Part shown: one piece after another, positions 15,752 through 21,537 of the stretch | Position numbering within the stretch: the first letter of the stretch is position 1 | How the letters are laid out: each line of letters begins with the position of its first letter | From: a virus | IMG/VR virus record: IMGVR_UViG_3300027969_000174 | Span: 1 to 42,750 of that record | Length of the DNA stretch: 42,750 bases | Reading direction: 5' to 3' (one strand) | Notes under the pieces: model-generated | The model's input: the letters and a program-made list of their open reading frames with translations, nothing else | Told to the model about the DNA's origin: nothing | Databases searched by the model: none | Program-made: the position numbers and the translations under genes

Positions 15752-15907
15752 TTATTTCGCTTTCTTTGCGGTTTTAGCCGATTGCTTGAAGTCTTTAGCT
15801 GTGGGCGCGCCTGCTGCCCCCGGCTTTCTCATTTTTTCGCCGCTACCCGCCTTGATACGAGCTTGCTTGGCGTGTATGTTTGCGTACAGTCCTGGTTTAG
15901 TTGCCAT
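15752..15907 (-). CDS. 51-residue basic phage protein (KPGLYANIHAK family)
   Basis: The frame starts at an ATG at 15907 that shares a base with the terminase TAA (TAATG) and stops at 15752. The product starts MATKPGLYANIHAKQARI and has GSGEKMRKPGAAGAPTAK followed by a Lys/Ala-rich end. This YANIHAK...GSGEKMRKPG...GAPTA motif set is one of the most common small-protein signatures of tailed phages in this position. Highly basic; function unknown. Confidence 0.75.
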   Translation of the reverse strand: MATKPGLYANIHAKQARIKAGSGEKMRKPGAAGAPTAKDFKQSAKTAKKAK

Positions 15908-17436
15908 TATGACCCCATCCATGAGTTGAGGGCAGCGCCCTGTGATTGATACGTTTGTTTTCGCATTGTACCTTTACTTTCCCGATGTGCAACAGGAAAT
16001 GCAAAAGTTAATGCTATAGCGTCTGCACTGTCAGGTGACGCTAATCCTCTAGCCTTCATGTCTTTCTTTGATTCCAAGAATATAGCACCTTTACTGTCCG
16101 GCTTCATCAATGGTGAAATCAAGTCAGTCTTGAGGGTTTTCTCTTTGGGAATAGACGCGGTGCGTAGCCATTCCTTCATCTGCCCCCATATCTGCGCTCT
16201 CATGTTGCCGTACATCATGGGGTTTTTACTGCGGTTAGCGAAGTTGACACCCCGTATCTTGTAGCGTTGTTCCTTGAGCCGATCCACCACGCCAGCACCT
16301 AACCCACCCTCGTCGATGGCTACTACCGCTGGTTCATATTGCTCGATCGCTTCAATCACATGGCCAACCACAGTCATAGTGTCATCCCCCTTGAACTTGC
16401 GTATCTCCACGATGTCACGTCCTTGACGCACTGCAATAACAGTAGAGTCTGAGCCAAACCGAGCAGGGTCTACCCCAATGACAATGGGCGCGGAGTCATC
16501 CTTGTACTTCTCTCGCCGCATGGCTTCGTCAACTAAGCTGGATGGGATGAACTGATCGTCGCCTTCTGAAGGGAATGAACCGTACACTTCAACGTGTGCC
16601 TGGTACGAGTCAGGGCCATATTCTTCAATGATCTGGTTGTACACGTTCTTGTCGGTGCCTTCTACATCTCTAGCGTCTACCTGCCTAGATTGCCAGAAGT
16701 CCCGTTTGCTACCCTCAATTGCCTCGTAGAAGTAGCCCGTATTGCGACGCGGGTTAGAGAAGCAACACCAAAAGCGGTTGGGCGTGTTCTCTGTAAAGAA
16801 GCCCGATGTCACCGCCCAGATAGAATCATCAATACCCGATGCCTCATCAAACACGACCATTACGCCATCGTAGTTATGCACACCCGCAAAGGCGTCAGGA
16901 TTCTCAGCCGACCATAGGCGGCCTTCTAAGTTCCAATAGCGGGTACCTTTTTTGAGGTCACGTTCGACTAGCTCAGTGAGCCACTTAGCGGGCATTACTC
17001 TGGTGGCTGATATTTCCCACCAGTAAGTGTTCACTGACATTGATGACCACTTAGTGATCTCAGCCCATGTGACACTTCTGAGCTGGGACTCACTGTTAGC
17101 GGACACGATGACTGTTGACCCAATCCGGGTTGTCATCATCCATAGCACTAACCAAGACACTAAGGCTGACTTACCAATACCACGACCAGAAGCGATGGCT
17201 AGGCGTAGTACGTCAAAGTCAATCTTGCCGTTGTTCTGTTTGATGTGTTCGCCAAGGTCGTTTAACACCTGCCTTTGCCATTTGCGTGGGCCAGTAAAAT
17301 GTTCCAAAGGGGTACCTTGCTCTCCCCAAGGGAACGCAAACATGACAAACGCCAGTGGGTTGTCTTTGATGGCTGGACTCCACAATCTTGCCATGAGTTC
17401 CATCTCGTCTGCTGCTGAGTAGCGGGGTTCTTGCAT
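15907..17436 (-). CDS. terminase large subunit
   Basis: A 509-residue protein with both terminase activities. The ATPase has Walker A SGRGIGKS (residues 83-90) and Walker B VMVVFDEAS (192-200; D197, E198). The RNase H-like nuclease shows GVDPARFGSDST (from residue 321, D323), VVAIDEGG (371-378, D375) and SPDSADAIALTF (467-478, D469 and D472). It cuts concatemeric DNA and pumps it through the portal. The start codon overlaps the stop of the small subunit as TAATG, and the next gene begins in the same way at its end. A headful or pac mechanism cannot be told from sequence alone. Confidence 0.93.
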   Translation of the reverse strand: MQEPRYSAADEMELMARLWSPAIKDNPLAFVMFAFPWGEQGTPLEHFTGPRKWQRQVLNDLGEHIKQNNGKIDFDVLRLAIASGRGIGKSALVSWLVLWMMTTRIGSTVIVSANSESQLRSVTWAEITKWSSMSVNTYWWEISATRVMPAKWLTELVERDLKKGTRYWNLEGRLWSAENPDAFAGVHNYDGVMVVFDEASGIDDSIWAVTSGFFTENTPNRFWCCFSNPRRNTGYFYEAIEGSKRDFWQSRQVDARDVEGTDKNVYNQIIEEYGPDSYQAHVEVYGSFPSEGDDQFIPSSLVDEAMRREKYKDDSAPIVIGVDPARFGSDSTVIAVRQGRDIVEIRKFKGDDTMTVVGHVIEAIEQYEPAVVAIDEGGLGAGVVDRLKEQRYKIRGVNFANRSKNPMMYGNMRAQIWGQMKEWLRTASIPKEKTLKTDLISPLMKPDSKGAIFLESKKDMKARGLASPDSADAIALTFAFPVAHRESKGTMRKQTYQSQGAALNSWMGS

Positions 17437-17885
17437 TAGGCTATCTTAAGTTTCTCTGTTTGTTTGACTTCTACGTACTCTACGTCCTGCACCTCATTAG
17501 CTACAAGGGCTACTCTTTGTTGCGCCATCTCTAGCGCCTGGCTGATCGAGATGCGTTGGTCGATTTCGACATTGATCTGTTGCTTGGCTACCCAATCGTG
17601 CTGATTCTGCAAGATGGTTGTAGCCGCTTTAATGTCGCCTTCTAGCGCTGCGTCGTGTAACACTTTGCTCATGGACATCTCAGCCTCAGTCCTAGCTTTG
17701 AGTTCAGCGTATTCCACGATGGGGTCGAACTGGCACAGTTGGCGGTACTCGGTGGGCATCATGCCTGCGGCAATTGCAAGGCGATCACCTTTTAGCCCTA
17801 AACGTGCGGCGTCCATGATTGCTTTGAGCCTAGCTTCGGTGGCTTGTAGCTTTCGCGGCTCATACGGAAATGAGAGGAAGGTCAT
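17436..17885 (-). CDS. terminase small subunit
   Basis: Taking the ATG at 17885 gives 149 residues starting MTFLSFPYEPRKLQATEAR. The frame can be extended to 17930, but the extra 15 residues are encoded by an AT-rich low-complexity stretch. Neither start has a clear ribosome site. The body is helical: an HTH-like segment with RLAIAAGMMPTEYRQLCQ (about residues 35-55), a long charged helix (AELKARTEAEMSMSKVLHDAA), a GDIKAATTILQNQHDW segment typical of phage terminase small subunits, and a C-terminal oligomerisation-like region. It recognises the packaging start site for the large subunit, which follows directly. Confidence 0.8.
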   Translation of the reverse strand: MTFLSFPYEPRKLQATEARLKAIMDAARLGLKGDRLAIAAGMMPTEYRQLCQFDPIVEYAELKARTEAEMSMSKVLHDAALEGDIKAATTILQNQHDWVAKQQINVEIDQRISISQALEMAQQRVALVANEVQDVEYVEVKQTEKLKIA

Positions 17886-18174
17886 AGGCGTGATGTTATC
17901 ACTTTTAATAAAAAAATAAAAACTATGCACGTTTTTGCAATGTGTATAGAAAAGGGCGTTTTGCTATAAAAATAAAAATTGTTCGTGATACCTCCCCAGC
18001 CACAACAGTCGGGCGCAAGGCCCTAGGGGGGTGGGGTAAACCCTAACACCCTTATGCTATAAGGCTTTGCAGGCGATAAAAAGCATAGAGCTATATAGAA
18101 TAAGGCTTAGCGGGTAGGTGGAAATAGGCGGGCGTGGGGCGTTTTCCCTTTTACCCTTTTAGTGGCGGGCGCGT

Positions 18175-18225
18175 GGCTGCCAGGCGCCAGGGCGCGGCCA
18201 TTGTCGCCGGGTGATTGTGGCAGCC
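18175..18225. repeat. GC-rich inverted repeat
   Basis: GGCTGCCA at 18175-18182 is the exact complement of TGGCAGCC at 18218-18225, enclosing a 35-base GC-rich segment that can itself pair. It borders the dyad array on its left. Confidence 0.6.
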
Positions 18226-18238
18226 GGGCGCGGGCCTA

Positions 18239-18687
18239 GGTCAAATTGTCAAATTGTCATTTGAATTTAGCCAAGCGGGCGCGTGGCCGTAAACCTAGGT
18301 CAAATTGTCATTTGAGTAAACCTAGGTCAAATTGTCATTTGTATTTGATATGGGTCAAATTGTCATTTGTCTAGATATAGGTCAAATTGTCATTTGTATT
18401 TGTTTACCAGCTTTTCCTTTTTTGCGTGGGAAATTCCCGCAGGGCGCGGGCGAAAATATAGGTCAAATTGTCAAATTGTCACGCGAAAATAATCGCTGGC
18501 TTATAACATTGCCCGCCATAGCTCTATACAAATATACAATCTATTAAGATAAAGATAAATTAATGACAATTTGACCCTACTAAGCTTTAAGCCCTTATTC
18601 TATAAGCCCCTAATATGGGTCAAATCGCCCTTTGCAAATGACCCATAAAATGACAATTTGACCCATGTTTAGACAATTAGACCTAGG
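18239..18687. repeat. iteron / operator array, consensus GGTCAAATTGTCATTTG
   Basis: Copies in forward orientation start at 18239 (a doubled AAATTGTC form), 18298, 18325, 18353, 18380 and 18461 (doubled form). Reverse-orientation copies lie at 18562-18576 and 18648-18666, with a degenerate one at 18670-18687. The core TCAAAT-TGTC-ATTTGA is itself a dyad with six-base arms, complete at 18249-18264 and 18300-18315. Between the reverse copies, ATGGGTCA (18615-18622) pairs with TGACCCAT (18639-18646). The first copies are preceded by CCTAGG. It is an array for a dimeric DNA-binding protein. Confidence 0.85.
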
Positions 18688-18710
18688 GAAACTACCTAGA
18701 AAAATAATTG

Positions 18711-18739
18711 TTGACAAGTGTAAAACAATCCTTTACATT
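18711..18739 (+). promoter_or_regulatory. strong early promoter
   Basis: TTGACA (18711-18716) and TACATT (18734-18739) are 17 bases apart, a near-consensus sigma70 promoter. It points to the small early genes and lies just to the right of the dyad array, so a protein bound to the array could control it. Confidence 0.75.
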
Positions 18740-18765
18740 ACTTATATGGGCCGCAGCAAACCCAT

Positions 18766-18785
18766 TTAATAAACTAAAGTAAAGG
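18766..18785 (+). repeat. early-gene leader repeat, copy 1
   Basis: TTTAATAAACTAAAGTAAAGG precedes the ATG at 18792. The core AACTAAAGTAAAGG, which includes the ribosome site, recurs upstream of 19201, in changed form upstream of 19920, and on the minus strand upstream of 27754. The bases CGCAGCAAACCC ahead of it look like a remnant of the hairpin seen in copies 2 and 3. Confidence 0.65.
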
Positions 18786-18791
18786 CAAAAA

Positions 18792-18977
18792 ATGACCAAA
18801 TCACAATTAAAGCAAATCGAAATGGCGCGCGCTTACATTCAAAACGGCATGGCCGATTGTGCAGCCCGCAGCGTATCCGGAATGATCCGCGCCGCAATGA
18901 CCGCCAAATCACGCAATGCATTACTAGCGTTTGCGCTTGAAAATGGCCTCACAAATCAACCTGATTTTATTATTTAA
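18792..18977 (+). CDS. small conserved early phage protein
   Basis: A 61-residue basic helical protein starting MTKSQLKQIEMARAYIQNG, with ARSVSGMIRAAMTAKSRNAL and ending QPDFII. Proteins with an MTK-x-QLKQI-x-x-A-x-x-Y-I opening are frequent in early regions of beta- and gammaproteobacterial phages. The function is unknown to me. It is the first gene after the early promoter, with an AAAGG ribosome site about nine bases before the ATG. Confidence 0.7.
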   Translation: MTKSQLKQIEMARAYIQNGMADCAARSVSGMIRAAMTAKSRNALLAFALENGLTNQPDFII

Positions 18978-18987
18978 GGGGCGCAAA

Positions 18988-19128
18988 ATGACCAAATCAG
19001 AATTTATTGCAATTTGCCAAGAAAAAACAATCGCGCCAGCATTGGCCCTAGAAAATGACGACGTGCGCCAGGCGCTAAGATTAAACGATGTATTTTGGCT
19101 AATAGCTATCCTAGACAATCAATTTTAA
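18988..19128 (+). CDS. 46-residue early protein
   Basis: I use the ATG at 18988, preceded by TTAAGGGG, rather than an in-frame ATG at 18931 that would overlap the previous gene. The product starts MTKSEFIAICQEKTIAPALA and ends DVFWLIAILDNQF. It shares the MTKS opening with its neighbour. It is helical and mildly acidic. The function is unknown. Start choice rests on the good ribosome site and minimal overlap. Confidence 0.62.
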   Translation: MTKSEFIAICQEKTIAPALALENDDVRQALRLNDVFWLIAILDNQF

Positions 19129-19137
19129 GTAGTAACC

Positions 19138-19190
19138 GCAGCGCCAGGGGCGGCAATACCGCCGCGCCCTGTTAATAAACTAAAGTAAGG
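19138..19190 (+). repeat. hairpin-plus-leader cassette, copy 2
   Basis: GCAGCGCCAGGGGCGG begins a GC-rich hairpin (GGCGG-CAATA-CCGCC), followed by CGCCCTGTTAATAAACTAAA and GTAAGG just upstream of the clamp-like gene. The arrangement matches the cassette at 19861-19911. Confidence 0.65.
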
Positions 19191-19200
19191 TAAAACCATC

Positions 19201-19851
19201 ATGTCAAATCAATTCACTATTAAACAATCCGCGCTTAAGGCCCTAGTATTGCTGGCAGCTAAAAAAGATATTCGCTATTACCTAGTTGGCGTAAACGTAG
19301 AATTTTCCCCGTCAATTACTCGCATTGTGGCAACCGACGGCCACAAACTAGGCTTATATCAATCCGGCGCTCAAAATGTCGGCAATGGCGGGTTAATGAT
19401 TCCAGCCGATGTAATCAACGCGTTGCCAAAATCCGGCAGTTATGATCCTGAGCTAACATTCATAAAATGCGACGGCAACGCGACGGGCTGGACAATTACC
19501 GGATTACCTAATAACGGCCAAGTAGTTTTCCAAGAAATTGACGGAAAATTCCCCGATTATCAACGGGTATGCAGTTTTAAAACCGACGGGCAGCCAGGCG
19601 GCTATAACCCGGAATATTTAATGCAATTCTTAAAAGTCCAGCATTTATTAGGCGGATCCAAAAAATGCACAATCAACGTATTCCAAAATGGTAAAAGTGG
19701 CGCCCTAGTAACCCTAGCGGGCGTGGATAATTTTTATGGCGTCATTATGCCGATGAAAACCGACGCCGACGGCGTAACCGGCGCCAGCGTACCGCCTGAT
19801 TTTATAACCGATTTAAAAACCAGCCCGCCATCATTGCAGGCCGTGGCCTAA
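19201..19851 (+). CDS. truncated beta sliding clamp-like protein (DnaN domain II plus end of domain III)
   Basis: A 216-residue protein that aligns by eye with E. coli DnaN from the second domain on. DIRYYLVGV (residues 23-31) matches DVRYYLNGM, IVATDGHKLGLY (42-53) matches VATDGHRLAVC, GLMIPADVINAL (64-75) matches the second half of domain II, and DGKFPDYQRV (114-123) matches DGRFPDYRRV. YNPEYLMQFL (135-144) and YGVIMPMK (179-186) match the last part of domain III. Domain I and the first half of domain III are missing. Bacterial clamps have about 366 residues. It could be a phage clamp assembling in another stoichiometry, a decoy for clamp-binding proteins, or a modulator of the host clamp. 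The gene has the repeated early leader and a clear ribosome site. Confidence 0.82.
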   Translation: MSNQFTIKQSALKALVLLAAKKDIRYYLVGVNVEFSPSITRIVATDGHKLGLYQSGAQNVGNGGLMIPADVINALPKSGSYDPELTFIKCDGNATGWTITGLPNNGQVVFQEIDGKFPDYQRVCSFKTDGQPGGYNPEYLMQFLKVQHLLGGSKKCTINVFQNGKSGALVTLAGVDNFYGVIMPMKTDADGVTGASVPPDFITDLKTSPPSLQAVA

Positions 19852-19860
19852 TGATTTAAT

Positions 19861-19911
19861 GCAGCGCCAGGGCGCGGCGGGTGCCGCCCCTGTTAATAAA
19901 CTAAACGAGAG
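19861..19911 (+). repeat. hairpin-plus-leader cassette, copy 3
   Basis: GCAGCGCCAGGGCGCGGC leads into a GCGGC-GGGT-GCCGC hairpin, then CCCTGTTAATAAACTAAAC before the ATG at 19920. It is the same design as 19138-19190, with a different loop and stem, so the pairing but not the exact sequence is kept. Confidence 0.65.
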
Positions 19912-19919
19912 TAAACAAA

Positions 19920-20255
19920 ATGAAAACAACCGTAAGTATTTATGATTTCCGCCGCGAATTTTCACAATGCCGCCCTGATAACTTCAGTTATGAAGGCCTA
20001 GGCATTTTATTTGACTATCTTGAAGAACTAGGCGACGGCTGCGGCGAAGAAATAGAACTCGACGTAATCGCCTTGTGCTGCGATTTTTCAGAAGATCATT
20101 TCAGCGACGTTGCTGCCAATTACGATATTGACCTATCAGATTGTGACGGCGATGAAGATCAAGAATTGCAGGCCGTCATTGATCACCTAAACGAGCGCGG
20201 CGCGGGCTATTGCGGCGTAACCGACGAAAAAACCATTGTTTACCAAAATTATTAA
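19920..20255 (+). CDS. acidic early phage protein
   Basis: A 111-residue, strongly acidic protein starting MKTTVSIYDFRREFSQCRPD. It contains LFDYLEELGDGCGEEIELDV then IALCCDFSED, and a DIDLSDCDGDEDQEL run; the end is ERGAGYCGVTDEKTIVYQNY. This family is common in phages of many Gram-negative hosts and is not functionally assigned to my knowledge. The very high Asp/Glu content and small size would fit a DNA-mimic inhibitor, but that is speculation. It follows the third leader cassette. Confidence 0.72.
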   Translation: MKTTVSIYDFRREFSQCRPDNFSYEGLGILFDYLEELGDGCGEEIELDVIALCCDFSEDHFSDVAANYDIDLSDCDGDEDQELQAVIDHLNERGAGYCGVTDEKTIVYQNY

Positions 20256-20265
20256 GGGGCTAATA

Positions 20266-20379
20266 ATGAATAAGCAGCCAGAACCATCAAAGCTTGAAAT
20301 AGTAGCCGCCGGTATTTTAGGCGGCGTATTGTGCGGCGGTATGCTCGCCTTGTATTTTTACCTACACGGGGGGTTTTAA
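20266..20379 (+). CDS. 37-residue single-span membrane peptide
   Basis: The ATG at 20266 follows TTAAGGGGCTAATA and the frame ends with TAA at 20377-20379, which overlaps the next ATG (TAATG). The product is MNKQPEPSKLEIVAAGILGG followed by a hydrophobic stretch and a short HGGF end. Residues 11-33 make one transmembrane segment. The ribosome site and coupled stop/start favour a real gene. The function is unknown. Confidence 0.62.
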   Translation: MNKQPEPSKLEIVAAGILGGVLCGGMLALYFYLHGGF

Positions 20380-20606
20380 TGAAACCTAGATCAACCGAAT
20401 TTTATTCCGACGCGTACGCTTACGCCGTGGGCTATCGCGACGGGCGCAATTACAGCCCGTGCGAATTGCCCGATGTATCAATTTTTTCTGATCATCATCA
20501 AACCCTATACCGCGACGGGTACCAGCAAGGGCAGCGCGATTATGAGCGCTATGACCACCACAATGCAACACCGGCCTACGCGCCAATACAATCCGGAGAA
20601 AATTAA
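20379..20606 (+). CDS. 75-residue tyrosine-rich early protein
   Basis: I start at 20379, where the ATG overlaps the previous stop, rather than at an upstream non-coupled codon. The product starts MKPRSTEFYSDAYAYAVGYR and has DGRNYSPCELPD and YRDGYQQGQRDYERYDHHNA. It has unusually many Tyr, Asp and Arg. The A-Y-A-x-G-Y-R-DG and Y-x-x-GY-x-x-G-x-x-D repeats resemble small phage proteins of unknown role that carry paired GYxxG motifs. No domain assigned. Confidence 0.62.
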   Translation: MKPRSTEFYSDAYAYAVGYRDGRNYSPCELPDVSIFSDHHQTLYRDGYQQGQRDYERYDHHNATPAYAPIQSGEN

Positions 20607-20607
20607 A

Positions 20608-20832
20608 ATGAACTATTCCACAAGTGATTTACACGTATTGCAGCAAGTCCTGGCGGATAATTTGGCCTTTAATCAAAACTTAATTAGGAAAACCCTAGAA
20701 ACCCGTATTACCACCGTTGATATGATTTTGCACAATGCCGCGCTTAACGCCCGCGACAATGACGGTCGCGCCGCCTGGCACGATATAAACCAGGCCCGTA
20801 ACGTATTAACAGAAATATTAGGGGGCTTGTAA
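20608..20832 (+). CDS. 74-residue helical early protein
   Basis: The chosen ATG at 20608 has a GGAG ribosome site nine bases upstream (20595-20598). A longer frame to 20473 would overlap the previous gene heavily. The product starts MNYSTSDLHVLQQVLADNLA, runs as amphipathic helices with a DNDGRAAWHDINQARNVLT segment, and ends EILGGL. The function is unknown. Its TAA overlaps the next ATG. Confidence 0.62.
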   Translation: MNYSTSDLHVLQQVLADNLAFNQNLIRKTLETRITTVDMILHNAALNARDNDGRAAWHDINQARNVLTEILGGL

Positions 20833-20999
20833 TGAGAGTTAAAAACGAGCTAGTAAAAGAAATACGCGAAATATTGGCCGCTATAGATCGCGATCTAGAT
20901 CCATTTTTGCGCGGCGATTCTATGCGCTATACGGGTTATTTACAAGAAAATGCCGTTGATCTATACGCATTAATTCAAAAATTATTGGAGGTCAAATAA
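20832..20999 (+). CDS. 55-residue helical early protein
   Basis: The frame from the ATG at 20832 (TAATG with the previous gene) to the TAA at 20997-20999 encodes a product starting MRVKNELVKEIREILAAIDR, followed by DLDPFLRGDSMRYTGYLQEN and ending KLLEVK. It is short, charged and helical. The coupled start and stop on both sides is the main evidence for a real gene. The function is unknown. Confidence 0.58.
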   Translation: MRVKNELVKEIREILAAIDRDLDPFLRGDSMRYTGYLQENAVDLYALIQKLLEVK

Positions 21000-21133
21000 T
21001 GTATAGAGTAATTTATAACACTTACCTAGGCGGGATAGAATCGCAGGCTTGCCGCCGCTTTAGTAACGCGTACAAGGCTAAGAATTTTGCCCGCTTAGTG
21101 AATGGCACCGTAGAAAAAGCGCGGCGCTTATGA
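20999..21133 (+). CDS. 44-residue basic early protein
   Basis: The ATG at 20999 overlaps the previous TAA and is preceded by TTGGAGGTCAAATA, a good ribosome site. The product is MYRVIYNTYLGGIESQACRR followed by FSNAYKAKNFARLVNGTVEK and ARRL. Strongly basic, with a YRVIYNTYLGGIESQ opening that resembles small single-domain phage proteins. The function is unknown. Confidence 0.58.
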   Translation: MYRVIYNTYLGGIESQACRRFSNAYKAKNFARLVNGTVEKARRL

Positions 21134-21192
21134 TCGCAATCGCCTGCGGCCTTGTGATTGCCCTGTTAATTGCCGAGATATTAGATCTATAA
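21130..21192 (+). CDS. possible 20-residue hydrophobic peptide
   Basis: An ATG at 21130 overlaps the previous TGA as ATGA. The frame encodes MIAIACGLVIALLIAEILDL and then stops, directly before the terminator at 21212. It is a perfect short membrane helix with an acidic end. It may be a toxin-like or membrane-active micropeptide, but so short a frame could also be chance. Confidence 0.35.
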   Translation: MIAIACGLVIALLIAEILDL

Positions 21193-21211
21193 ACCCGCTT
21201 TAATTAACCCG

Positions 21212-21234
21212 CCCGGCCATGTGCCGGGTTTTTT
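21212..21234 (+). terminator. intrinsic terminator of the early plus-strand operon
   Basis: CCCGGC (21212-21217), loop CATGT, GCCGGG (21223-21228), then six T. It is a textbook Rho-independent terminator 20 bases after the last early frame. Confidence 0.85.
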
Positions 21235-21240
21235 ATTGCC

Positions 21241-21537
21241 TATTTATTGGCGGGCGGCTGCTGCGCCTGGCAAACTGTAAAACAATTTAAAGCGCCCTAG
21301 GCGCTGCGATCGCCTGCGCTGCTGCCTATGTATTACCTCGGCCACAATCGCCCGCCCTGCGCCATTCTGGGCGCCCTGCCGCCGCCGCGCCTGCCTGCCC
21401 GCCCTGGCCTACGCGCGCGCCTGCGCGCCCATGCGCCCGCCCGCGTACGCGCGCGCCTGCGCGTATGACCCGCCCATTACCAGTTTGTTTTAATTCTTGC
21501 AGGCAAACGCTCCCGTTTTTTGCAGGCAAACGCTCTC
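21241..21537. other. GC-rich convergence zone without genes
   Basis: About 300 bases lie between the early terminator and the end of the primase-helicase gene. The middle is extremely GC-rich (50 of the 60 bases at 21361-21420 are G or C) and contains TACGCGCGCGCCTGCGCG twice (21410-21427 and 21446-21463). I see no convincing gene; a 67-residue minus frame here is Arg/Gly/Ala low complexity. Composition is quite unlike the neighbouring replication genes. Confidence 0.55.
21497..21535. repeat. tandem TTGCAGGCAAACGCTC
   Basis: Two exact 16-base copies at 21497-21512 and 21520-21535, 23 bases apart, directly behind the primase-helicase stop codon. A 16-of-17 match to the segment GCAGGCAAACGCTCCCG lies inside that gene near 21957. 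Confidence 0.7.

Larger units (their letters stand above)
17886..18791. other. gene-free control region, candidate origin of replication
   Basis: About 900 bases lie between the divergent terminase and early genes with no convincing gene. From left to right: an AT-rich edge, a GC-rich block with a long inverted repeat (18175-18225), an array of 16-base dyads and their remnants (18239-18687), an AT-rich segment around 18500-18570, and a promoter facing the early genes (18711-18739). Repeated initiator-type sites next to an AT-rich stretch and divergent transcription are typical of replication origins and of master operator regions. Either role is inference. Confidence 0.55.

Noticed and set aside
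18332-18547. Plus-strand open frame of 71 codons in the control region
   Set aside because: It is made largely of the dyad repeats (repeated GQIVIC in translation), has no ribosome site, and lies in an evident regulatory array.
21326-21529. Minus-strand 67-codon frame in the GC-rich zone
   Set aside because: Arg/Gly/Ala low complexity produced by GC-rich repeats, without a ribosome site.
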